Below are positions 33,465-41,747 of a stretch of DNA of 64,000 bases, piece by piece. The notes below the pieces were generated by a model. That model was not told the origin of the DNA. It made no database searches and saw only the letters and a list, made by a program, of their open reading frames with translations. The translations under genes and the position numbers were made by a program. This stretch comes from JBFLYH01 sp964630235 (GTDB taxonomy: Bacteria; Oederibacteriota; JAAXVQ01; JAUVAV01), in contig CAZVUO010000001.1 of NCBI GenBank assembly GCA_964630235.1, forward strand, positions 930,001 through 994,000, in the 5' to 3' direction. Each line of letters begins with the position of its first letter. The first letter of the stretch is position 1.

Positions 33465-34955
33465 ATGGGGCATGACTACGAAGTGGTGATCGGGCTGGAG
33501 GTGCACGCCGAACTGGCCACTGCCTCCAAAATTTTCTGCGGCTGTCCCACGGCCTTCGGGGCGCCGCCCAACACCCAGACCTGCCCGGTCTGCCTGGGCC
33601 TGCCGGGGTCCCTGCCGGTGTTCAACCGGCGGGTGCTGGAGCTGGCCGTCCGCGCCGCCCTGGCGCTCGCGTGCGAGATCGCGCCTCAGACCAAGTTCGA
33701 CCGCAAGAATTATTTCTATCCTGACCTGCCCAAAGCCTACCAGATCTCCCAGTACGACCTGCCCCTGGCCCTGCACGGCCGTCTGACCATTGACACACCC
33801 GAAGGGGCCCGGACGATCGGCATCACCCGCGTGCACATGGAAGAGGACGCGGGCAAACTCCTGCACCAGACCGCTGGCGGCCAGATCGGCCGGGCCGCGA
33901 GCTCCCTGGTGGATTACAACCGCGCGGGCGTGCCGCTCATCGAGATCGTCAGCGAACCGGACCTGCGCTCGCCCGAAGAAGCCTACGCCTATCTCGCCGA
34001 ACTCAAGGCCATCCTGCGCTATACGGACGTGTCGGACTGCAACATGGAGGAGGGCAGCCTGCGCTGCGACGCCAACATTTCAGTCCGTCCCCGGGGCCAG
34101 CAGGCCTTGGGCGCCAAGATCGAAGTCAAGAACATGAACTCCTTCAAGAACGTGCGGGATGCCCTGGCCTATGAAGCTGAGCGTCAGATCCGGGCGGTGT
34201 CCGAGGGCGCGGTGCTGACCCAGGAAACCCGGCTGTGGGACGCGGAGCAGGGCAAGACCCTGCCCATGCGCGGCAAGGAAGAGGCGCATGACTACCGCTA
34301 TTTCCCCGAGCCGGATCTGCCGCGCCTGGCGCCGGAAGCGGGATGGATCGAGGACATCAGGAAGAATCTGCCTGAGCTGCCGCGCGCGAAGCGGGGACGG
34401 TTTCAGGCCCAGCACCGCCTGAGCGCCTACGACGCAGGCGTCCTGACCACGACGCGCCTTCTGGCCGATTTTTTCGAGGCGGCGGTCGGGTCCGCGCCAG
34501 TCCCGGTTCCCGAAACCTTGCCCAAAGCGGTCAGCAATTGGCTGACCGGCGACTATCTTGGACGCCTCAACGCCGAAGGCAAGGACCTGGAGCGCGAGAC
34601 CCCGGCCACCCTGCCGATCAAGCCGGAACAACTGGGACGGTTGGCCGCGCTCACCAGCTCCGGCGAGATCTCCTCGAAGATCGGGAAACAGGTTTTCGAC
34701 GAGATGTTCACCACCGGCAAGGACCCCGACGACATCATCAAAGCCGAGGGCTTATCCCAGATCTCCGACCCCGAGGCCTTGGGCCGCCTGGTGGAGCAGG
34801 CGATTGCGGCGAATCCCGGGCCAGCGGCGGAATATCGCAAGGGCAAGCAGCAGGCCCTGGGTTTTCTGGTCGGGCAGATCATGAAAGCGTCGCGGGGCAA
34901 GGCCAATCCGCAGATGATCAACCAGTTGCTGCGGGAGAAGTTATTGGGCTCATAA
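33465..34955 (+). CDS. gatB: Asp/Glu-tRNA amidotransferase subunit B
   Basis: 496 residues. GatB phosphorylates the misacylated amino acid on tRNA and amidates it. Family blocks: YEVVIGLEVHAELATASKIFC, CPTAFGAPPNTQTCPVC (zinc cysteines), LPGSLPVFN, RKNYFYPDLPKAYQISQYD, HMEEDAGKL, and the C-terminal YqeY-like tail ending PQMINQLLREKL. It follows the zinc-ribbon gene by 15 bases and is the last gene of the gat operon. Confidence 0.96.
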   Translation: MGHDYEVVIGLEVHAELATASKIFCGCPTAFGAPPNTQTCPVCLGLPGSLPVFNRRVLELAVRAALALACEIAPQTKFDRKNYFYPDLPKAYQISQYDLPLALHGRLTIDTPEGARTIGITRVHMEEDAGKLLHQTAGGQIGRAASSLVDYNRAGVPLIEIVSEPDLRSPEEAYAYLAELKAILRYTDVSDCNMEEGSLRCDANISVRPRGQQALGAKIEVKNMNSFKNVRDALAYEAERQIRAVSEGAVLTQETRLWDAEQGKTLPMRGKEEAHDYRYFPEPDLPRLAPEAGWIEDIRKNLPELPRAKRGRFQAQHRLSAYDAGVLTTTRLLADFFEAAVGSAPVPVPETLPKAVSNWLTGDYLGRLNAEGKDLERETPATLPIKPEQLGRLAALTSSGEISSKIGKQVFDEMFTTGKDPDDIIKAEGLSQISDPEALGRLVEQAIAANPGPAAEYRKGKQQALGFLVGQIMKASRGKANPQMINQLLREKLLGS

Positions 34956-34965
34956 CAAAGTGACC

Positions 34966-35059
34966 GTCAGTGCGAGCAACAAAGAGAGCGCGGCAATCTG
35001 ATTTTGCTCGAATAATACGAGATTGCTTCGTCGCCCCGAAGGGAACTCCTCGCAATGAC
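34966..35059. repeat. CATTGCGAG-family repeat
   Basis: Runs from GTCAGTGCGAGC through GCGGCAATCT and GATTGCTTCG to CTCGCAATGAC. Inverted terminal arms (GTCATTGCGAG type) identify the same family as 36541 and 46006. Confidence 0.6.
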
Positions 35060-35114
35060 GAGGCGAAGGTTTTGATAACACTCTGCTAATTCAGCACCGG
35101 GAGGAGACAACCTT

Positions 35115-36515
35115 TTGTCCACCGCCTCAACCACGCCGGCCGCGGTCCGGGTGGGCGAAGAACTTGAACTGGCGGTCACGAGCCTGGCCTACGGCGGCGA
35201 GGGCATCGGCCGCCACGGCGGGCTGGTGGTGTTCGTGGCCGGCGCCCTGCCCGGCGACCGCGTCACCTGCCGCGTGCAGCAGGTCAAATCCCATTTCGCG
35301 CGCGCGGACCTGATCGCGGTTCTCGAGGCCTCGCCGGACCGGGTCGAACCTTTCTGCCCCCTGGCCCGCGAATGCGGCGGCTGCACCTGGCAGCATCTCG
35401 CCTACCCGGCCCAGGTCCAGGCCAAGCAGCTGTTCGTGCAGAACGCCCTCCAGCACGTGGGCCGGATTCGAAACGCCGCGGTGCCGGGCGTCATCAAGGC
35501 GGTTCCGCAAACCGGGTACCGGCACAAGATCCAGATCCCCCTGCAGTCCCAGAACGGAGCCCTGGCCGCCGGTTTTTACGCGGCCAAGACCCATCGCGTC
35601 ATCCCGATGGACGAATGTCCGGTCCAACCGCCTTTGGGCAACCGCCTCCTCCGGGCGGTGCGCGATTTGGCCGCGGATTTCAATTACCACGGATACGATG
35701 AGACCGAACGGCAAGGCGACTTACGGCACCTCGTGATCCGGCTGGGACTGCATACCAAGGAAGCCCTGGCCATCCTGGTGACGCCTCAGTCCGCGGTTCC
35801 GCGCCTTGAAGAATTCGCCGGCCACCTGATGCAGCGGGTTCCCGAGCTGGTGGGTGTGGTCCAGAACGTGAACCCCGAGGCCACGAATGTCATTTTGGGC
35901 CGCACCTTCAAGCCGCTGGCAGGCCATCCGTATATATATGAAGAGATCGAAGGCCTCCGGTTCAGGATCTCCGCCGGCTCGTTCTTCCAGGTCAATCCGT
36001 TTCAGGTGCCGCTCCTGCTGGCCGCGGTCAGCCAGGCCGCGGACCTGACCGGCCGGGAAAGCGTGGTGGACCTTTACTGCGGCGTGGGGCTCCTGACCCT
36101 GGCCCTGGCGCGGCAGGCGCGCCTGGTGGTGGGGGTGGAGGACGTGCCCGGCGCCGTGGAGGACGCCCAGGCCAACAAACATCTGAACGGCTTCTCCCAC
36201 GTCGAATTCCTGGCTGCGGACGCGGCCGCCGGGTTCAAGCAGCTGGCGGCCAAGGGCTTGCAGCCGGACGTGGTGCTGCTCGATCCGCCGCGCAAAGGCG
36301 CGGACCCGAAAGTCCTGGCTCAGTTGGACCAGCACAAACCCAAGCGCGTGGTCATGGTCTCCTGCAATCCGGTCACCCTGGCCCGCGACCTGGCGCGCCT
36401 GGCCGCTTCCGGGTACCGGGTCCTGCAAGCCCAGCCGCTGGATTTTTTTCCGCACACCTATCATGTGGAGACCGTGGCCACGCTGGTCAGGAAAAACAAC
36501 CAAGGGAAGCGTTGA
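35115..36515 (+). CDS. 23S rRNA (uracil-5-)-methyltransferase, RlmD/RlmCD-like
   Basis: 466 residues. An N-terminal TRAM domain (ELAVTSLAYGGEGIGR) is followed by an iron-sulfur cysteine set (CPLARECGGCTWQH, plus Cys in MDECPVQPP). The SAM-dependent methyltransferase domain has VVDLYCGVGLLTLALA and VVLLDPPRKGADP, and the catalytic cysteine is in VMVSCNPVTLARDL. It makes 5-methyluridine in rRNA; exact site (U747, U1939 or both) cannot be told. The start is TTG 35115, eleven bases after GGGAGGAG, a rare start codon. Confidence 0.9.
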   Translation: MSTASTTPAAVRVGEELELAVTSLAYGGEGIGRHGGLVVFVAGALPGDRVTCRVQQVKSHFARADLIAVLEASPDRVEPFCPLARECGGCTWQHLAYPAQVQAKQLFVQNALQHVGRIRNAAVPGVIKAVPQTGYRHKIQIPLQSQNGALAAGFYAAKTHRVIPMDECPVQPPLGNRLLRAVRDLAADFNYHGYDETERQGDLRHLVIRLGLHTKEALAILVTPQSAVPRLEEFAGHLMQRVPELVGVVQNVNPEATNVILGRTFKPLAGHPYIYEEIEGLRFRISAGSFFQVNPFQVPLLLAAVSQAADLTGRESVVDLYCGVGLLTLALARQARLVVGVEDVPGAVEDAQANKHLNGFSHVEFLAADAAAGFKQLAAKGLQPDVVLLDPPRKGADPKVLAQLDQHKPKRVVMVSCNPVTLARDLARLAASGYRVLQAQPLDFFPHTYHVETVATLVRKNNQGKR

Positions 36516-36540
36516 CCGGCGGCGGAAGCCAATCCTCTTT

Positions 36541-36779
36541 GTCATTGCGAGCGACCGGAGGAAGTCCCATAGCTATCCGGTCGGGGCGACCGGAGGAAGT
36601 CCCATAGCTATCCGGTCGGGGCGACCGGAGGAAGTCCCATAGCTATCCGGTCGGGGCGACCGGAGGAAGTCCCATAGCTATCCGGTCGGGGCGACCGGAG
36701 GAAGCGAAGCAATCGCGCTTTTCTCAAAGTCGAGATTGCCGCGTCGCCCTTCGGCAAGCCCGGGGCTTCTCGCCATGAC
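36541..36779. repeat. CATTGCGAG-family repeat expanded by a tandem array
   Basis: Begins GTCATTGCGAGCGACCGG and ends TTCTCGCCATGAC. Its core GATTGCCGCG...CAATCGCG matches the reverse complement of the copy at 46006-46104. A perfect tandem array (separate entry) lies inside this copy only. With flanks it fills the 298-base gap between rlmD and polA. Confidence 0.65.
36551..36690 (+). repeat. Four perfect 35-bp tandem repeats, each a hairpin
   Basis: Units at 36551-36585, 36586-36620, 36621-36655 and 36656-36690 are identical, followed by a 14-base partial unit. Each unit carries GACCGGA and TCCGGTC as inverted arms around a 16-nt loop. No spacers separate the units. Confidence 0.9.
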
Positions 36780-36813
36780 CCCTATGGCAGCGAAAAGTTG
36801 AGGACCAAGAAGC

Positions 36814-39396
36814 ATGAAGAAAAAACTCCTGCTCATTGACGGCACGGCCCAGCTGTACCGCGCGTTCTACGCCATTAAGGAGCTGACCGATCCCAAGGGC
36901 CGGCCCGTGAACGCGGTGTACGGTTTTGCCCAAACCCTGCTCAACCTGCTTGCGACGTTTTCTCCCACGCATGCGGCGTCGGTTTTCGACCGGCCGGAAC
37001 CCACCCACCGGCACGCGCAATTTCCGGCTTACAAAGCCCAGCGCGAAACCGTGCCCGAAGGGCTGGTGGCGCAGATTCCGCTGGTGCGCAGCCTGACCGA
37101 GGCGTTCAGCGTCCGCCCCATCGAACAGCCGGGCTGGGAGGCGGACGACCTCATTGCCACTCTGGCCCGGCGGGCGCGGCGGGAAGGCTTCGAAGTCCTG
37201 ATCTTCAGCAACGACAAAGACCTCCTGCAGCTGGTGGGCGACGGCGTCCGCCTGGTCCGGCCCCAGCGTCCGGGACATAAAGACTACGAGGTGCTGGACC
37301 CTGCCGGCGTGGAACAGGCCTTTGGCGTCCCCCCGGACCAGGTGGCGGAGGTGCTGGCGCTCATGGGCGACAGTTCGGACAATATTCCCGGCGTGCCGGG
37401 CGTAGGTCCGAAAACCGCGGTGGAACTGATCCGCGTTCACGGGTCGCTGCAAAATCTCTATGCCGATCTCTCCCGCGTGCCGCAGCCAAAGCTGCGCGAA
37501 AAACTGGCCGCGCACCGCGCCGAGGCCGAACAGGCCCGCGGGCTGGTGCTCCTGCGCGGCGATGCCTCACTGGCTGTTTCCTGGGAGGAGCTTGCCCTTC
37601 CGGGTAAAACACCGGACGCGGCCTATGCGCTGCTGGCCGAGCTGGGTTTCAAACGCCTCCTCCTGCGGCAGGGAGCGGCCGGCCCGGCCCAGGCCGGGAC
37701 CTGGGCTCAGGACCTTCGCGCCGACGCGGATCCGGCGGCCGTGCTGGCCGAGGCCCGGGCCTCCAAACTGCTGGCCGTGGAACGCCTGCCCGGGGGTGTG
37801 GCCTTGGCCGCATCGGCCCGTTCCGCGGCCTGGCTGCCTTTCGCGGACCCGGATGCGGGTTCGGCGCTGGAGGACTGGTTTGGCCTCCACCCCGAGGTGG
37901 TCGAGATTCTCGCTGATCCCGCGGTCGGCAAGATCGGCTATGACCTCAAAGCCCTGGCCACGGCCCTGTGCCGCCTGGGGCGCGCGCTGCAGGGTCCTCT
38001 CGAGGACCTCCACCTGATCGCGCACCTCCTGGACCTGCCGAGCAACCGGCCGGCGGATTTCGCGGCCCGGCTTCTGGGCGGGCCGCCGCCCGAGGACAAA
38101 CTCGCCGTGCTGGCCTGCGCCTGGCTGCTGGTCGGGCGCACGCTCCGGGCCCAGCTCGCCGAAAAGGAATCGGAGCGGTTGTACCGCGACGTCGAACTGC
38201 CGCTCCTGCCGGTTTTGGCGGACATGGAAGCGCGGGGCGTGGCCGTGGACAGCCAGGCCCTGTCCGACATGGCCGAGGACCTGGGGCGGGAGATGTCCGG
38301 CCTGGAGGCGGAGATCCGCCACCTGGCCGGCGGGGAATTCAACCTGCGCTCGACCCAGCAGCTCGCGGAGGTGCTGTTCGACCGGCTGGGGCTGGCCTCC
38401 GGAAAAAAAACCAAGACCGGCCGATCGACCAGCGTGGACGTGCTTGAGCAACTGGCCGCTCAGCACCCCCTGCCGCAGAAAATTCTGGACTACCGGCAGG
38501 CGCAGAAACTGAAATCCACCTACCTCGACGTGCTGCCCCAGCTGGTGGACCCCCGCGACGGCCGCGTGCATACCACTTTCCACCAAGTGGGCGCGGCCAC
38601 GGGCCGGCTCTCGTCCTCGGACCCGAACCTCCAGAACATCCCGGTGCGGACCGAGCGCGGCCGCGAGCTGCGCAGAATGTTCGTGCCCGGCTCGCCGGGG
38701 GTTCGCCTGCTCTCGGCGGATTATTCCCAGATCGAGCTGCGCCTGCTGGCGCATTTTTCGGAGGACCCGCGCATGATCGCGGATTTCCAGGAGGGCCTGG
38801 ACATCCACCAGGCGACAGCCGCCGAGATCTTCAACGTGCCCAGGGAGCAGGTTACGCCGGACATGCGGCGCCAGGCGAAAACCTGTAATTTCGGCATCGC
38901 CTACGGCGTCAGTCCTTTCGGACTGGCGCGCCAGCTCAGGATTTCGAACCAGCGGGCCAAGGCGTTCATAGACGGTTTTTACGCCCGCTATCCCCGCGTG
39001 CGTCGCTACCTGGACCACCTGCTGACCACGGCGCGGCGCCAGGGCTATGTCAGCACGTTTCTCGGCCGGCGCCGGCCCACGCCCGACGTGTCGTCGGCCA
39101 ACCGCGCGGTCCGCGAGGCGGGAGAACGCATGGCCATCAATATGCCGATCCAGGGTTCGGCCGCGGATCTGATCAAGCTGGCCATGGTCGCGGTCGCCAA
39201 GGACCTGGCCGAACGGAAGCTGCGGTCACGCATGATTCTGCAGGTGCACGACGAGCTGCTGTTCGAGGGTCCGGAATCGGAAATGCCCGAACTGGGCGAA
39301 CGGGTCCGCGACCGCATGAGCGGGATCCATCCTTTGAAAGTTCCCCTGGTCGTGGACGTAGCCTGGGGGAACAACTGGATGGAAGCGCACGGATAG
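36814..39396 (+). CDS. polA: DNA polymerase I
   Basis: 860 residues. The 5'-nuclease domain (1-280) has LLIDGTAQLYRAFYA, FDRPEPTHRHAQFPAYKAQR, EADDLIATLA, SNDKDLLQLV and GDSSDNIPGVPGVGPKTA. The middle region (about 290-450) has the fold position of 3'-5' exonuclease, but the usual Asp/Glu motif is replaced (KLLAVERLPGGVAL), so proofreading is probably absent. The polymerase domain has TGRLSSSDPNLQNIPVR, SADYSQIELRLLAH, RQAKTCNFGIAYG and LQVHDELLFE. It processes Okazaki fragments and repair gaps. Confidence 0.96.
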   Translation: MKKKLLLIDGTAQLYRAFYAIKELTDPKGRPVNAVYGFAQTLLNLLATFSPTHAASVFDRPEPTHRHAQFPAYKAQRETVPEGLVAQIPLVRSLTEAFSVRPIEQPGWEADDLIATLARRARREGFEVLIFSNDKDLLQLVGDGVRLVRPQRPGHKDYEVLDPAGVEQAFGVPPDQVAEVLALMGDSSDNIPGVPGVGPKTAVELIRVHGSLQNLYADLSRVPQPKLREKLAAHRAEAEQARGLVLLRGDASLAVSWEELALPGKTPDAAYALLAELGFKRLLLRQGAAGPAQAGTWAQDLRADADPAAVLAEARASKLLAVERLPGGVALAASARSAAWLPFADPDAGSALEDWFGLHPEVVEILADPAVGKIGYDLKALATALCRLGRALQGPLEDLHLIAHLLDLPSNRPADFAARLLGGPPPEDKLAVLACAWLLVGRTLRAQLAEKESERLYRDVELPLLPVLADMEARGVAVDSQALSDMAEDLGREMSGLEAEIRHLAGGEFNLRSTQQLAEVLFDRLGLASGKKTKTGRSTSVDVLEQLAAQHPLPQKILDYRQAQKLKSTYLDVLPQLVDPRDGRVHTTFHQVGAATGRLSSSDPNLQNIPVRTERGRELRRMFVPGSPGVRLLSADYSQIELRLLAHFSEDPRMIADFQEGLDIHQATAAEIFNVPREQVTPDMRRQAKTCNFGIAYGVSPFGLARQLRISNQRAKAFIDGFYARYPRVRRYLDHLLTTARRQGYVSTFLGRRRPTPDVSSANRAVREAGERMAINMPIQGSAADLIKLAMVAVAKDLAERKLRSRMILQVHDELLFEGPESEMPELGERVRDRMSGIHPLKVPLVVDVAWGNNWMEAHG

Positions 39397-39402
39397 AAAG
39401 AC

Positions 39403-39503
39403 GCGAGCCTGAGGCGGAAACTTTTTTTGCTGCGGAACTCGCCCTTCGACAGGCTCAGGGCTCAGACAGTCCTCGCTTCAAAAAGTCTCCGCCTCAGGCT
39501 CGC
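39403..39503. repeat. Long inverted repeat just after polA
   Basis: Perfect 15-bp arms gcgagcctgaggcgg (39403-39417) and ccgcctcaggctcgc (39489-39503), extended inward by an ACTTTTT/AAAAAGT pairing, around a loop of about 60 bases. It begins seven bases after the polA stop. It may end the polA transcript or be a small non-autonomous element. Confidence 0.65.
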
Positions 39504-39594
39504 TAATGGGGTGAAGAAAAAGGAAAAGCGATTTCCCAATACGGCTCAGGGCGCGTCTGGGTATAATAAGCGATAAGAAAGCCAAGGGGGGGCA

Positions 39595-40326
39595 GTGGGC
39601 AAAACCCGATCCACCAGCAAGGTCCCGGTTCTGGTCGTTACCGGCGGCAGCGGTTCGGGCAAGAGCACGGTTGCCGCGGTGTTCGGCCGGCTCGGCGCGC
39701 GCGTCCTGGACGTGGACCGCCTTGCCCACAAGTTGTTGTTGCCCGGAACCCCGGCCTGGCACGCGGTCGTGAAGGAATTTTGCGGAGCCCGCTGGCGCGG
39801 CTCAGGGCCGCTCCGGCCGCCCTTGGCGCCGGGCAAATTCAGCGACCGGCAGGGCCGGCCCCTGCCGGAGCTGCCCTGGGTGCTGGCGCCGAGCGGCGCC
39901 ATCCGGCGCGACCGGCTGGGCGCGACGGTTTTCGCCAACCCTGCCGCGTTGCGCGCGCTGAACCGGATCACCCATCCGCGCCTGCGCCGGTTGCTGGAGC
40001 AGGAGATCCGCCGCCACCGCCGCCGCGCCCGTCCCTTGGTGCTGGATATGGCTGTATATCCCGAAAAGGTTTTTCGCGGTCTCGGCGACCGGGTGTTGTG
40101 GGTGCGCTCGTCCGCCGGCCAGCGGGCCCGGCGCCTGATCCGGCGTTTGGGGCTCTCCCCGGCCGCGGCCAGCGCCCGCATCCGGCGACAGCGTCCGGAC
40201 CAGGACTACCGCCGGCTGGCGGACCTGGTGCTGTCCAACCAGGGCTCGCTGGTCCGCCTCCGGCAGGCCGCCCGCAAAGCCTGGCCGCGCCTCTTGACCC
40301 GGCCTAAACGAAAAAGGAGCGCCTGA
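39595..40326 (+). CDS. coaE: Dephospho-CoA kinase
   Basis: 243 residues. CoaE phosphorylates dephospho-CoA in the last step of CoA synthesis. Walker A is VTGGSGSGKSTVAAVF, followed by ARVLDVDRLAHKLL, IRRDRLGATVFANPAALRALNRITHP and the lid region RARRLIRRLG. An insert of about 25 residues lies before the IRRDRLG block. The protein is unusually rich in arginine. The start is GTG 39595 with an AGGGGGG run upstream. The stop overlaps the next gene (TGATG). A TATAAT lies at 39562-39567 without a clear -35. Confidence 0.9.
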   Translation: MGKTRSTSKVPVLVVTGGSGSGKSTVAAVFGRLGARVLDVDRLAHKLLLPGTPAWHAVVKEFCGARWRGSGPLRPPLAPGKFSDRQGRPLPELPWVLAPSGAIRRDRLGATVFANPAALRALNRITHPRLRRLLEQEIRRHRRRARPLVLDMAVYPEKVFRGLGDRVLWVRSSAGQRARRLIRRLGLSPAAASARIRRQRPDQDYRRLADLVLSNQGSLVRLRQAARKAWPRLLTRPKRKRSA

Positions 40327-41747
40327 TGCTGTTTTGGTTCCAACACCATCCGGCCTATCGCTGGCTGTGGCTGCTGGGGTTGCTGCTGGCGTATCCCGTG
40401 ATTGTGGTCATGGTCCAGACCAGCGGCGAGCCGGGATGGTTGTCCGCGGCCGTGCTGATCCCAGCCGCGGGGCTGTGGTGCGTGGGGCTGGCGGCCGGCA
40501 ACGGTCTCGCGGTTTTCACCATGCTGCTGTACTGGTTTTTGGCCTTGCGGGAAACGGACCCGGCCGCCCGTTCGGCTCTCCTGGTTCATCTGCCGGTCAC
40601 CCTGCTGACCTGGGGCGCGGCCCTGTTTTTCCACGTCCGGTCCGCGGCCGAACAGCGGGAGCACGCGCGCCACCTGGAACGGCTGCGCGAGCGGCTGGCC
40701 CTGGCGCGCGAACAATACAAGACCGACATCGTGGTCAACGTTTCCAACCAGAGAAAATTCAAAAAATACTCCGACTTGAACCGCGCCTCGCGCATCTTCG
40801 GGCTGCAACTGGCCTTGGACAAACTGGCGGACCGCGTGCTGAACGAAGTGCGCCAGATCATCGGGGCGGAACGCGGGCGCTACCTGGTTTCCTTCGAATT
40901 TCCCGAACGCACGGAGATCGTCTTCCAGTGCCTGCCGACGGACGCGGAACAGCACCAGCAGCCCGATGACGCCTACACCCGCTGGACCCTGCAGCACCGC
41001 ACGCCGCTTCTGGTCAGCGATACCCTGCATGATTTCCGTTTCCAGGCGCCCGAACCCGGCGCCTTGGTCCGGAGCCTCATGCTGGTGCCCATGCTTTCGG
41101 GCGCCCACGTGTTCGGGATGCTCCGGGCCGAGAGCCCGTGGCCGGACATTTTTTCCAAGGATGATCTGCGCCTCTTCACCCTGCTGGGGGACCTGGCCGG
41201 CGTGGCCGCGGAGAACGCCCACCTCTACCAGTGCGCCCAGGAGCTGGCCATCACCGACGGGCTGACCGGCCTGTACCTGAGGCGGTTCTTCAACCAGCGT
41301 TTTGCCGAGGAACTGGAGCGCCACCAGGAGCACGGCGAGATCTTCTCCCTCATCATTCTCGACATTGACCATTTCAAGCGCATCAATGACCGCTTGGGGC
41401 ATCTGGCCGGCGACCAGATCCTAGCCCAGTTCGGGGAAGCCCTGAAGGCCGAGGCCCGCGTCATGGACTTGGTCTGCCGGTTCGGCGGCGAGGAGTTCGC
41501 CCTGATCCTGCCCCACACGCCCGTGGAAGGGGCGCTGGTCATGGCCGAGCGCATCCGCGTCCATATCAGCCAGCGCGAATTCCAGGCCGGCGTCGAACGC
41601 CTGCGCCTCACGGTCAGCGGCGGCGTGGGGGAATGTCCGCGGCACGGCCGGCAGATGGTCGAAATCATCCGGCAGACCGACTCGGCGCTGTACGAGGCCA
41701 AACGGCAGGGGCGCAACCGCGTGTTCGCCGCCGGAGGCGCGTCATGA
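40326..41747 (+). CDS. Membrane GAF-GGDEF diguanylate cyclase with I-site
   Basis: 473 residues. About four hydrophobic segments at the N-terminus (residues 10-105) are followed by a coiled coil, a GAF-like domain (about 165-300) and a GGDEF domain (about 310-473). The active motif is FGGEEFAL, and an RxxD inhibitory site (RVMD) lies five residues upstream, so both synthesis of c-di-GMP and product inhibition are expected. ATG 40326 overlaps the coaE stop, and its own stop overlaps the second cyclase gene (ATGA at 41744). The input signal is unknown. Confidence 0.9.
   Translation: MLFWFQHHPAYRWLWLLGLLLAYPVIVVMVQTSGEPGWLSAAVLIPAAGLWCVGLAAGNGLAVFTMLLYWFLALRETDPAARSALLVHLPVTLLTWGAALFFHVRSAAEQREHARHLERLRERLALAREQYKTDIVVNVSNQRKFKKYSDLNRASRIFGLQLALDKLADRVLNEVRQIIGAERGRYLVSFEFPERTEIVFQCLPTDAEQHQQPDDAYTRWTLQHRTPLLVSDTLHDFRFQAPEPGALVRSLMLVPMLSGAHVFGMLRAESPWPDIFSKDDLRLFTLLGDLAGVAAENAHLYQCAQELAITDGLTGLYLRRFFNQRFAEELERHQEHGEIFSLIILDIDHFKRINDRLGHLAGDQILAQFGEALKAEARVMDLVCRFGGEEFALILPHTPVEGALVMAERIRVHISQREFQAGVERLRLTVSGGVGECPRHGRQMVEIIRQTDSALYEAKRQGRNRVFAAGGAS

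Noticed and set aside
36551..36704. CRISPR array
   Set aside because: The repeats are contiguous with no spacers, and there are no cas genes in the window. It is a plain tandem repeat.
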